Source: a virus
Virus record (IMG/VR): IMGVR_UViG_3300047483_000537
Coordinates: 32,600 to 96,599 of that record
Length of the DNA stretch: 64,000 nucleotides
Strand: one strand, 5' to 3'
Below, piece after piece: positions 43,746-49,157 of this stretch. A program made the position numbers and the translations under genes. The notes beneath the pieces were generated by a model. It made no database searches. It had not been told where the DNA came from and was given only the letters and a program-made list of their open reading frames with translations. Within the stretch, counting starts at the first letter, position 1, and each line of letters begins with the position of its first letter.

Positions 43746-44126
43746 ATGGACAAAAAAGCACTTTTAACCCTCATTCAGCGTGAAACTGTAATGATTTGGG
43801 ATTCACTTTGCGAAATTTATACACCTTTGGTTCACTACAATGAGCCAAAACTAGAACTTAACCCTTACACTTGGCGCACTGCGGGTTGCTGTTTTCAAGA
43901 AGAAAACCGCATACAATTGGGTTACAAATTTTTCAAAGCGAAAACAGAATACTTCAATTATATGATTGATATAATACTTCCGCATGAAATAATTCATCAA
44001 GCCGATTGGAATTTATTTGGCGTATCAGAAAAAAATTGTGGTCATGGTGAAAATTGGCAAAAAATCATGGTACAATATGGGCTTAAGGCTGATCCCTTTC
44101 ACTCAATGGAGATTTCTAGAAAATGA
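43746..44126 (+). CDS. SprT-like zinc metalloprotease 2, probably leaderless
   Basis: The start at 43746 (MDKKALLTLIQRE, 126 residues) is chosen because the longer frame from 43722 would cross the -10 box; TATAAT (43734-43739) lies 6 nt before this ATG and there is no ribosome site. Motifs: LPHEIIHQADW (H80, E81, H84) and CGHGENWQKIM (H100), the SprT-type zinc ligands. It differs clearly from the copy at 42188, so it is not a recent duplication. It overlaps the next gene as ATGA. Confidence 0.75.
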   Translation: MDKKALLTLIQRETVMIWDSLCEIYTPLVHYNEPKLELNPYTWRTAGCCFQEENRIQLGYKFFKAKTEYFNYMIDIILPHEIIHQADWNLFGVSEKNCGHGENWQKIMVQYGLKADPFHSMEISRK

Positions 44127-44338
44127 TTACTTTTGTTTCTTGGTTTGGTACTGTAGCAAGTATTTTGGGTTCGTTTGCAGTTGCAACCAAAATGTTTCAA
44201 ATTGGTTATGTTTTGTTTACTTTTGGTTCTTTGGCTTGGCTTTGGGTTGCGTTTGTCAAACGCGACAAGGCTTTGGGCGTTTTGAATGGCACTTTTTTTG
44301 TTGCCAACTTGTTGGGAATTTACAACAACTTTTTTTAA
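44123..44338 (+). CDS. small membrane protein
   Basis: 71 residues, almost wholly hydrophobic, with two or three transmembrane segments (residues ~5-20, 26-44 and 52-68) and a single KRDKAL cytoplasmic loop. The pattern WFGTVASILGSFAVA...NGTFFVANLLGIYN resembles short transporter-like membrane proteins seen in phages. Translation coupled to the SprT-like gene by a 4-nt overlap. Role unknown. Confidence 0.6.
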   Translation: MITFVSWFGTVASILGSFAVATKMFQIGYVLFTFGSLAWLWVAFVKRDKALGVLNGTFFVANLLGIYNNFF

Positions 44339-44345
44339 AAATTTG

Positions 44346-44373
44346 TTGCACAATCCCGAAAACCTGATATAAT
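44346..44373 (+). promoter_or_regulatory. rightward promoter (TTGCAC-N16-TATAAT)
   Basis: TTGCAC (346-351), 16-nt spacer ending CCTGA, TATAAT (368-373) then AGA. Drives the exonuclease gene at 44404. Confidence 0.8.
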
Positions 44374-44403
44374 AGAATCTTCAACAACACGGAAACCCCG
44401 AAA

Positions 44404-45102
44404 ATGGCTAAAAAACAATTCTTCGCTATCTTGGACACTGAAACCACAATCGAAAATACTGTGGCCGATTTTGCCATTATTATCGTTGACCGTCAAGGCA
44501 AAATTCATAATCAATGCGCTGTTTTGATTAATGGCCATTATAATAATTTTGAATTGTTTCACGATAAAAAAGCCAACGATATTTGGGGTTATTCTGGTTT
44601 GGAAAAACGCAAAGCCAATTATGTCAAAATGCTTGATAATGGCACACGTATGCTTGCATCAGTTAATGCGGTTAATAAATGGATTAATCAAGCCATTGGT
44701 AAATATGACCCTATTTTGACTGCATATAATCTGGCTTTTGATTTGGATAAATGTCAAAATACTGATATTGATTTGTCGGGTTTCTCTAATAAATTTTGCC
44801 TTTGGCAAGCGGCTATTGGCAATATCTGCAATAAAAAACAATATCGTCAATTTGTCCTTGATAATCATTTGTTTAATAAGCCTACAGTTAATCACAATAT
44901 GACATTTTCAACAACTGCCGAATCAGTTTGCGGGTTTATTGATGGTGAATTTAAAATCGAGCCTCATACTGCCCTTGAGGATGCACGCGATTTTGAATTG
45001 CCTATTTTGCAAGCCATTGTAAATAAGCGTGACTGGCGCGAGAAAATGACCCCATATAATTGGAAACAATTTCAAGTTAAAGATCACTTTAAAGCGGCTT
45101 AA
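44404..45102 (+). CDS. DEDDh 3'-5' exonuclease (DnaQ-like)
   Basis: 232 residues. Exo I: LDTETT (D11, E13); Exo II: AYNLAFDLDK (N109, D113); Exo III: HTALEDARD (H188, D193), completing a DEDDh active site. Such enzymes remove nucleotides from 3' ends of DNA or RNA, in proofreading or in degrading host nucleic acid. As a separate protein without a polymerase domain the substrate is unclear. It follows a strong promoter and is followed by a hairpin at 45109. Confidence 0.85.
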   Translation: MAKKQFFAILDTETTIENTVADFAIIIVDRQGKIHNQCAVLINGHYNNFELFHDKKANDIWGYSGLEKRKANYVKMLDNGTRMLASVNAVNKWINQAIGKYDPILTAYNLAFDLDKCQNTDIDLSGFSNKFCLWQAAIGNICNKKQYRQFVLDNHLFNKPTVNHNMTFSTTAESVCGFIDGEFKIEPHTALEDARDFELPILQAIVNKRDWREKMTPYNWKQFQVKDHFKAA

Positions 45103-45108
45103 TATAGG

Positions 45109-45141
45109 GGGCGATTATGAAAGGATTATATATAATCGCCC
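45109..45141 (+). promoter_or_regulatory. hairpin enclosing a start codon
   Basis: GGGCGATTAT / ATAATCGCCC, a 10-bp perfect stem with a 13-nt loop. It contains the ATG of the 37-residue frame (45117) and follows the exonuclease stop, so it could act as a weak terminator or hide the start site. Confidence 0.6.
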
Positions 45142-45230
45142 TCTGTTTGCATTTACTGGAAGATAAACGGCTTGATTCTAAAATAGATATTAAGCCATTT
45201 AATATTCAAACTCAAACGGAGATTATATAA
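45117..45230 (+). CDS. 37-residue frame coupled to the PQ-loop gene
   Basis: ATG 45117, TAA 45228-45230, where the last A is also the first base of the next ATG (TAATG). Product begins MKGLYIIALCLHLLEDKRL. A GGGG stretch precedes it. The frame could be a real leader peptide allowing translational control of the PQ-loop gene, but the start codon lies within a strong hairpin. Not certain to be expressed. Confidence 0.4.
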   Translation: MKGLYIIALCLHLLEDKRLDSKIDIKPFNIQTQTEII

Positions 45231-45478
45231 TGGAATTAATTGGATGGATTGGCGGGATTTTATTGGCATTTTGCGGATTACCTCAGGCAATAGAATCTTA
45301 TAAAACAAAAAATTCAGATGGATTAACTTGGGGGTTTTTGATTATGTGGGGCGTTGGAGAATTATTTACAATTGTTTATATTATCCCAAAATGGCATTGG
45401 CCACTCATATTTAATTATACTGCCAACATTATATTTATTTCGATTATCACATATTATAAGATTAAGCCAAAAAGATAA
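45230..45478 (+). CDS. PQ-loop (SemiSWEET-like) membrane protein
   Basis: 82 residues with three transmembrane helices. The first contains CGLPQAIESYKTKNSDGLTW, the proline-glutamine loop signature of PQ-loop/SemiSWEET transporters, and the third has the NYTANIIF pattern where an asparagine usually lines the pore. Such half-transporters dimerise to move sugars or other small solutes; a transport role in infection is speculative. Followed by a bidirectional terminator. Confidence 0.7.
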   Translation: MELIGWIGGILLAFCGLPQAIESYKTKNSDGLTWGFLIMWGVGELFTIVYIIPKWHWPLIFNYTANIIFISIITYYKIKPKR

Positions 45479-45502
45479 TAAAAACCCTTCGGGGTTTTTA
45501 TT
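45477..45502. terminator. bidirectional terminator (TTCG loop)
   Basis: AATAAAAACCC-TTCG-GGGTTTTTATT. The stem is flanked by A and T runs, so it can stop the rightward PQ-loop transcript and any leftward RNA from module C. Confidence 0.85.
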
Positions 45503-45518
45503 TTGGCCAAAATAAAAT

Positions 45519-45605
45519 GTAATACTTTTGTTTTCAAATAAAATTGAAAACAAAAGTATTACTTTCGGGGCGCCAATTATACTAGTATAATTGAGCCCGT
45601 GTCAA
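45519..45605 (-). repeat. leftward promoter module, copy C, with 19-bp hairpin
   Basis: Minus strand TTGACA (600-605), 18-nt spacer, TATAAT (576-581), then TGGCGC. Immediately downstream is a perfect 19-bp inverted repeat (519-537 and 544-562) with a 6-nt loop. RNA from this promoter would run about 90 nt to the bidirectional terminator at 45477. Confidence 0.85.
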
Positions 45606-45651
45606 GCTTTTTTTCATAGGTGTTTTCCCCTATGTTGTATTTTGGGCACAC

Positions 45652-45681
45652 TTGAAATTTTTTGGCTTTTGGGTGTATAAT
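45652..45681 (+). promoter_or_regulatory. rightward promoter, distal copy
   Basis: TTGAAA (652-657), 18-nt spacer, TATAAT (676-681) then AGAGGCTT; tandem with the promoter at 45738. Confidence 0.55.
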
Positions 45682-45737
45682 AGAGGCTTAGCAGGCGAAA
45701 AAGGAAAAGCGATAATAACCCCACAAATTCTAGGGGC

Positions 45738-45765
45738 TTGCAAGATTCCAAAAACCTGCTATAAT
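45738..45765 (+). promoter_or_regulatory. rightward promoter (TTGCAA-N16-TATAAT)
   Basis: TTGCAA (738-743), 16-nt spacer ending CCTGC, TATAAT (760-765) then AGAGGCTTCAACAC. Same class as 41494 and 44346. Confidence 0.8.
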
Positions 45766-45800
45766 AGAGGCTTCAACACACAACACAAAGGAAATTTAAA

Positions 45801-46127
45801 ATGACTGCAAAAACTGTAAACTACACCCCCGAGCAAACCACCAAAATGGTGGCCGATTATTTGGCTGGCGCTACTGCCGAAACAATCGCCGAAAATTTGG
45901 GCAAAACTGTCCGTTCGGTTGTGGCTAAATTGTCACGCGAAGGCGTTTATAAGGCTAAAACTTATGTTTCAAAAACTGGCGCTCCAGTTGTGAAAAAAGA
46001 TGCTCACGCCGATGCAATCGGCGCAATTCTCAAATTGTCAGAAAATGAAATCGAATCTCTGACAAAAGCCAATAAAACGGCACTGGAAAAAATCTTTTCC
46101 GCTTTGGCTAATTCAAAGCCAATTTAA
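45801..46127 (+). CDS. small HTH-like protein, paralogue 2 of 4
   Basis: 108 residues, closely similar to the protein at 41680 over the first 80 (identical MTAKTVNYT start, GKTVRSVVAKLSREGVYKAKTYVSKTGAPV). The last third diverges but keeps the ESLTKANKTALEKI helix. AAAGGA ribosome site, own tandem promoters, and a terminator at 46131. DNA binding is inferred from the helix-turn-helix-like middle. Confidence 0.75.
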   Translation: MTAKTVNYTPEQTTKMVADYLAGATAETIAENLGKTVRSVVAKLSREGVYKAKTYVSKTGAPVVKKDAHADAIGAILKLSENEIESLTKANKTALEKIFSALANSKPI

Positions 46128-46130
46128 ATA

Positions 46131-46150
46131 ATGGGGCTTTGCCCCATTTA
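46131..46150 (+). terminator. hairpin after HTH paralogue 2
   Basis: ATGGGGC-TTT-GCCCCAT perfect stem followed by TTAACC; weak T run, so partial termination or RNA stabilisation. Confidence 0.6.
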
Positions 46151-46171
46151 ACCCGATTAACTGGAGATAAT

Positions 46172-46423
46172 ATGCTTTTCAATTTGCCCTCATTTGCTGA
46201 TAAACCCGTGGTATTAACTTTCCTGCAACTGGGAATTAATCCACAAGATTATAATGGATTAACATTTGACAAAATCCGTCCAGAATATATTAATATTGCG
46301 GCTGATTATTTGCTAGATATTACTGGCGATTATGATTATGAGTTATTCCAGCATTATGAATGGGAAATTGATTATGTTCAGCGATTAATTAAAATCCCCA
46401 GATCCGCATTTGTTCCTGATTAA
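46172..46423 (+). CDS. uncharacterised acidic protein
   Basis: The start at 46172 (MLFNLPSFADKPVV, 83 residues) has GGAG 5-6 nt upstream; the in-frame ATG at 46139 lies inside the preceding hairpin and looks wrong. The protein is rich in Asp, Tyr and Ile with DYNGLTFDKIRPEYINIAADYLLDIT and GDYDYELFQHYEWEIDYVQRLI. No motif recognised. It is followed by a strong terminator. Confidence 0.55.
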   Translation: MLFNLPSFADKPVVLTFLQLGINPQDYNGLTFDKIRPEYINIAADYLLDITGDYDYELFQHYEWEIDYVQRLIKIPRSAFVPD

Positions 46424-46427
46424 TTTT

Positions 46428-46457
46428 AAAACCCCGAGATAATCGGGGTTTTATTTT
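46428..46457. terminator. bidirectional terminator
   Basis: AAAACCCCGA / TCGGGGTTTT with a 5-nt loop, T-rich on both strands. It ends the gene at 46423 and would also stop leftward RNA from module D. Confidence 0.85.
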
Positions 46458-46470
46458 GCCCAAAATTTTT

Positions 46471-46560
46471 GTAATACTTTTGTTTGCAAACCAAATTAGA
46501 AACAAAAGTATTACTTTTTGCTGCGCCAAAATTATACCATAATTTTGCGGCCCGTGTCAA
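46471..46560 (-). repeat. leftward promoter module, copy D
   Basis: Minus strand TTGACA (555-560), 18-nt spacer, TATAAT (531-536) then TTTGGCGC. The hairpin GTAATACTTTTGTTT / AAACAAAAGTATTAC (15 bp) lies at 46471-46514. The predicted leftward RNA ends at the terminator 46428, giving roughly 95 nt. Confidence 0.85.
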
Positions 46561-46766
46561 GATATTTTACAATTTTTTACAATTGCGTTGTTTTTTCACA
46601 ACATGAATACTTTGGTAGCACTTTTTCAGCCTGCATGAAAAATGAGTACTTTAGTACTACAGCAGCTTCGCTGCGCCAGTGGAAAACCTTCAAGTGCAAA
46701 ATCTTGATGGTTCCTGCGCCAGTGCGCGGTCAAGTGCAAATTCTTGCATGTGTGCGCTGCGCCAAT
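46561..46766. repeat. non-coding stretch with degenerate module and direct repeats
   Basis: Holds a diverged copy of the module's AATACTTTGG half (46603 onward), and two imperfect direct repeats of about 37 nt that begin CTGCGCCAGTG (46671 and 46714) and contain CAAGTGCAAA-TCTTG. CTGCGCCA occurs a third time at 46757. I see no credible gene here. Confidence 0.6.
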
Positions 46767-46796
46767 ATTATACAGTGCCAAAGCAATATGTGTCAA
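46767..46796 (-). repeat. leftward promoter module, copy E (no hairpin arm)
   Basis: Minus strand TTGACA (791-796), 18-nt spacer, TATAAT (767-772), then ATTGGCGCAGCGC. The hairpin that follows in other copies is replaced by the direct repeats at 46671-46750. Confidence 0.75.
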
Positions 46797-46813
46797 GAGA
46801 AAATTTTTTTATT

Positions 46814-46842
46814 TGAAGCGCGATCCCAAGTTTTGTATAATA
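46814..46842 (+). promoter_or_regulatory. rightward promoter
   Basis: TTGAAG (814-819), 17-nt spacer, TATAAT (837-842), 27 nt before the ATG at 46869. Confidence 0.75.
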
Positions 46843-46868
46843 TTTATATTGATTGAAAGGAATGGACG

Positions 46869-47003
46869 ATGACAGACAGCGAATTTTTCCGCCAAATTCA
46901 AGAGGACTGGTTCCACGAATTTGCTGGCGCAGAACTATCCGAAATCTTCGTGTGTACCAACCCACACATCGAAAATTTTGAATTTGACGATGTTCCCTTT
47001 TAA
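46869..47003 (+). CDS. 44-residue acidic protein
   Basis: ATG 46869 with AAAGGA 7 nt upstream; TAA 47001-47003. Product MTDSEFFRQIQEDWFHEF... ending IENFEFDDVPF, strongly acidic. An ATG slightly upstream in another frame gives no sensible product. The promoter for the next gene lies in its 3' end. Function unknown; acidic mini-proteins of early phage regions often bind host enzymes, but nothing here shows that. Confidence 0.6.
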   Translation: MTDSEFFRQIQEDWFHEFAGAELSEIFVCTNPHIENFEFDDVPF

Positions 47004-47012
47004 CAGTATAAT
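46984..47012 (+). promoter_or_regulatory. rightward promoter for HTH paralogue 3
   Basis: TTGACG (984-989), 17-nt spacer, TATAAT (47007-47012). The -35 is inside the coding end of the preceding mini-gene. Confidence 0.8.
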
Positions 47013-47052
47013 AATATCTTTAACAGCGCAGAAACCAACCAAAGGACATATG

Positions 47053-47361
47053 ATGACTGAAGCTACCAAAACCAACTACACCCCAGAACAAACCGCTGAA
47101 CTCGTGCAAGGCTACCAAGCTGGCGAGACCGTGGAAGTTCTGGCCACCCGCATGGGCAAAACTGTTCGCTCAGTGGTTGCCAAACTCTCACGCGAAGGCG
47201 TGTACGTGGCAAAAACCAAAGCTACCGGCGTGGCACGCGTCAAGAAAGCTGATCTGGTTGACCAACTTGCACACAAGTGCGGTGTGGCTCCAGAAGTGTT
47301 TGAGTCGCTGGAAAAAGCCAACCACGATGTGCTGGAGGCACTTGTGGCACGCTTGCAGTGA
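47053..47361 (+). CDS. small HTH-like protein, paralogue 3 of 4
   Basis: The start at 47053 (MTEATKTNYTPEQTAELV, 102 residues) has AAAGGA 6 nt upstream; the longer frame from 46921 crosses the promoter. The same architecture as 41680 and 45801: YTPEQTAELVQGYQAGETVEVLATRMGKTVRSVVAKLSREGVY is the HTH-like core, then a divergent basic middle (KTKATGVARVKKADL) and a LEKANHDVLEALVARL helix. GC content is higher than in the other two copies, suggesting independent histories. Confidence 0.75.
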   Translation: MTEATKTNYTPEQTAELVQGYQAGETVEVLATRMGKTVRSVVAKLSREGVYVAKTKATGVARVKKADLVDQLAHKCGVAPEVFESLEKANHDVLEALVARLQ

Positions 47362-47392
47362 TTGCCATGCCTGAGGGTCAAGAAATATTGGC

Positions 47393-47421
47393 TTGATCTT
47401 CAGGGTTAATCACTGTATAAT
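47393..47421 (+). promoter_or_regulatory. rightward promoter for a short RNA
   Basis: TTGATC (393-398), 17-nt spacer, TATAAT (416-421). Start near 47428. No ordinary gene follows. Confidence 0.75.
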
Positions 47422-47427
47422 ATATAC

Positions 47428-47562
47428 TTAGACAGTCGGGAAAGGCTTTAAAAATGACAAAATCTTTGTCGAGCCTGTTTAGCGACAGCAGCCCACCTCA
47501 CTAACCAGCAATTAGATTGCAACTATCTGTGTGCTAGCCTGTTCGCAACGACTGTTTATTTT
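47428..47562 (+). ncRNA. candidate structured RNA, ~135 nt
   Basis: The transcript from the promoter at 47393 would begin ATACTTAGACAGTCG and its 5' ACAGTCG pairs with CGACTGT at 47549-47556, followed by TTTATTTTCTC. Inside, GACAAA-ATC-TTTGTC makes a hairpin near 47455. A 16-codon frame (MTKSLSSLFSDSSPPH) starts at 47454 but may be fortuitous. The enclosing stem plus T-rich end suggest a compact RNA; no family recognised. Confidence 0.45.
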
Positions 47563-47565
47563 CTC

Positions 47566-47594
47566 TTGATTTAGTTACCGTTTTACTGTATAAT
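47566..47594 (+). promoter_or_regulatory. promoter of the large non-coding RNA
   Basis: TTGATT (566-571), 17-nt spacer, TATAAT (589-594); start near 47601. Confidence 0.8.
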
Positions 47595-47600
47595 TATTAT

Positions 47601-48440
47601 ATTGGGTGACAGCGGTGCAAAAGCAGCGTCTTAATTGTGGGAAATTACCAACCGAGCCACAGCCCCAACGAATTCGGTGTTATGCGACCAATTTGCGAAT
47701 TGGATAACAACTTAATTGCGACCGAAGCTAGTCGCAGCCAACTTAACCCTCTGATGAGCTGATGCAAGTTCAGCGAAACTCTAAACCTCAGTGCCAGTTT
47801 GCAGACACCTTCCCAATTGTCTCGCTGGCGCAGTTTAGGGTCAGGGCGAAAACCAGGAGCTAGTCTCCTGAAATGAGTAGTCTTAGTGAGCTCTCAACAC
47901 TATACCCGAGTCGCCTTATCCTGTACCGGCGTAAAATGGTCTTAATATCTAGGTTGGTAGCCTATATCTACCCGAGTAATAGCAACCCGTAAGGTGGCTG
48001 GTTACCCTACCTATAAGGGCACATGTAGGTCCTGCACGTGACCCTAAACCGTAGCCGTTTTGGCCCTCGTTACTGTGGCTCGACCCTAAGTCGTAAAAAG
48101 CGGCGCTGGCAACCCCAGTGCCACAGTGGTTGATGACCCCAACAATCTGTCCAGGTCGTGACATAAAACATCCAGGGCTGTGGAGCCGAACCCATACCAC
48201 GAGTGATACTCGAACCTCATCAGTGCAGGCGTTGGAAGCGTAGCACACAAAGTCTCACCTAATGTGGAACGCAGTCGCCAACTCAACCAAGTTGGGCAGT
48301 CTAGTACGATTTAGGGTCAAGCAGTAAGTGCAAGTGGTTCTTGCCGGTTTAGTCTTGAACAGAGCAACTAAAAACTTGTTAGTACCTGGACGCAGGCATA
48401 GTTCACGAGCCCCCAAGATTAGCTGTCTTAGGGGCTTTTG
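47601..48440 (+). ncRNA. large structured non-coding RNA, ~840 nt (GOLLD-like class possible)
   Basis: No sustained reading frame on either strand fits, yet the stretch has its own promoter (47566) and a strong terminator (48408-48440). I could place many local stems by hand: GTTAT-CCAATT..AATTGG-ATAAC (47679-47708), TGCGAC/GTCGCA (47717-47736), GCTGA/TCAGC (47758-47774), CAGGAG/CTCCTG (47854-47870), a 10-bp interrupted stem (47976-48005), GGCGCTGG/CCAGTGCC (48102-48122), CGAGT/ACTCG (48200-48212), CCAACT/AGTTGG (48278-48295) and GCAAG/CTTGC (48330-48344). A long-range TTTAGGGTCA/TGACCCTAAA pairing (47834, 48039) is possible. Size, phage location and a tRNA array elsewhere recall GOLLD RNAs; not verified. 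Confidence 0.7.
48408..48440 (+). terminator. intrinsic terminator of the large RNA
   Basis: AGCCCC(C)AAGA / TCTT(A)GGGGCT stem with a 7-nt loop, followed by TTTTGTTTT. Confidence 0.9.
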
Positions 48441-48458
48441 TTTTGCTTATTCTGCGCC

Positions 48459-48488
48459 ATTATACCAGTGCAAAACCTTTGTTGTCAA
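48459..48488 (-). repeat. leftward promoter module, copy F (antisense to the large RNA)
   Basis: Minus strand TTGACA (483-488), 18-nt spacer, TATAAT (459-464) then GGCGCAGAATAAGC. It points into the 3' end of the large RNA. No long hairpin of the A-D type follows. Confidence 0.75.
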
Positions 48489-48540
48489 GTGTGTTTTCCG
48501 CAACTTGACCCTAAATTAACGCAAACAGCACACGCAAAAA

Positions 48541-48570
48541 AGCCCCCATTAACGCAAATTAATGGGGGCT
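48541..48570 (-). terminator. intrinsic terminator of the leftward operon
   Basis: AGCCCCCATTAA / TTAATGGGGGCT, a 12-bp perfect stem with a 6-nt loop. On the minus strand it is followed by TTTTTTG. It ends the operon whose last gene stops at 48602. Confidence 0.92.
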
Positions 48571-48601
48571 TTGTGCTATTTGAGTAAATTAACCGCGATT
48601 A

Positions 48602-48925
48602 TCACGATTTAGGGTCAGATTGGGTAGCTTTTTCTAAGGCACGTTCAATCATAACTAACACAGTCTTGTTGACTTTCTCCAGCGACTCCAACAACTCTAA
48701 GTTAGCGTCTAGGAGTGTGGCAATGCGTTCAATATGCTCGGCTTTTTTCACCGGAATTTCACCACGCTTGTTTAAGTAGGATTTTTTCTGGTAGACTCCA
48801 AGGCTCGATAGCTTGGCAATTATGCTACGCTCTGGCACTTCGAGCTGAGCACTTAATTCCAGCACCGAAACGCCGGAGTTGTAATCTTGGACCATACGGT
48901 CACAAATTTCTTTGGTGTATCTCAT
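48602..48925 (-). CDS. small HTH-like protein, paralogue 4 of 4 (diverged)
   Basis: 107 residues with the same plan as the three plus-strand paralogues: an HTH-like N-terminal half (YTKEICDRMVQDYNSGVSVLELSAQLEVPERSIIAKLSSLGVYQKKSY), a linker ending GEIPVKKAEHI, and a C-terminal LESLEKVNKTVLVMIERAL helix. Identity is much lower, so it is an older branch. It is the last gene of the leftward operon, immediately before the terminator at 48541. A TTTAGGGTCA copy overlaps its last codons. Confidence 0.7.
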   Translation of the reverse strand: MRYTKEICDRMVQDYNSGVSVLELSAQLEVPERSIIAKLSSLGVYQKKSYLNKRGEIPVKKAEHIERIATLLDANLELLESLEKVNKTVLVMIERALEKATQSDPKS

Positions 48926-48935
48926 TTGGCCTCCA

Positions 48936-49157
48936 TCACAGCCAAGGTAAGTCTGGACGATCGCGAGACTCTGTGCGTCTGCGTAGACGATCTAAATCGG
49001 ATTTATGAATAACTGGAGATAACTTTTTTAAGTCCTCAGTTACTAAGTTGTATTCTAGCCGTTGTAGGCAGTACTCTAAGTGTTTAGTTTCTGCTAAACT
49101 TTTCTTGTATACTGCATATAAGTCTATGTATTTATCTACAGTATTTACAGTAACCAT
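48936..49157 (-). CDS. small helical protein
   Basis: 73 residues, largely helical and charged (KYIDLYAVYKKSLAETKHLEYCLQRLEYNLV), ending RDRPDLPWL. The preceding gene also ends in a DLPWLL motif, possibly a shared peptide for the same partner. It overlaps that gene by 13 nt. No known family. Confidence 0.55.
   Translation of the reverse strand: MVTVNTVDKYIDLYAVYKKSLAETKHLEYCLQRLEYNLVTEDLKKLSPVIHKSDLDRLRRRTESRDRPDLPWL

Noticed and set aside
46518-46856. A 112-codon open frame on the plus strand
   Set aside because: It runs through promoter module D, the direct repeats and module E and has no ribosome site; composition looks like translated repeats.
46921-47052. Upstream extension of HTH paralogue 3
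   Set aside because: It crosses the mini-gene and the promoter at 46984-47012, and the AAAGGA site fits the start at 47053.
47566-47778. Complete hammerhead ribozyme
   Set aside because: The core is present but stems I and III with a valid cleavage triplet could not be drawn, so it is reported only as a hint.
47949-48286. Minus-strand frames of 66 and 99 codons within the large RNA
   Set aside because: No ribosome sites, no resemblance to proteins, and the bases are engaged in many stems on the plus strand.
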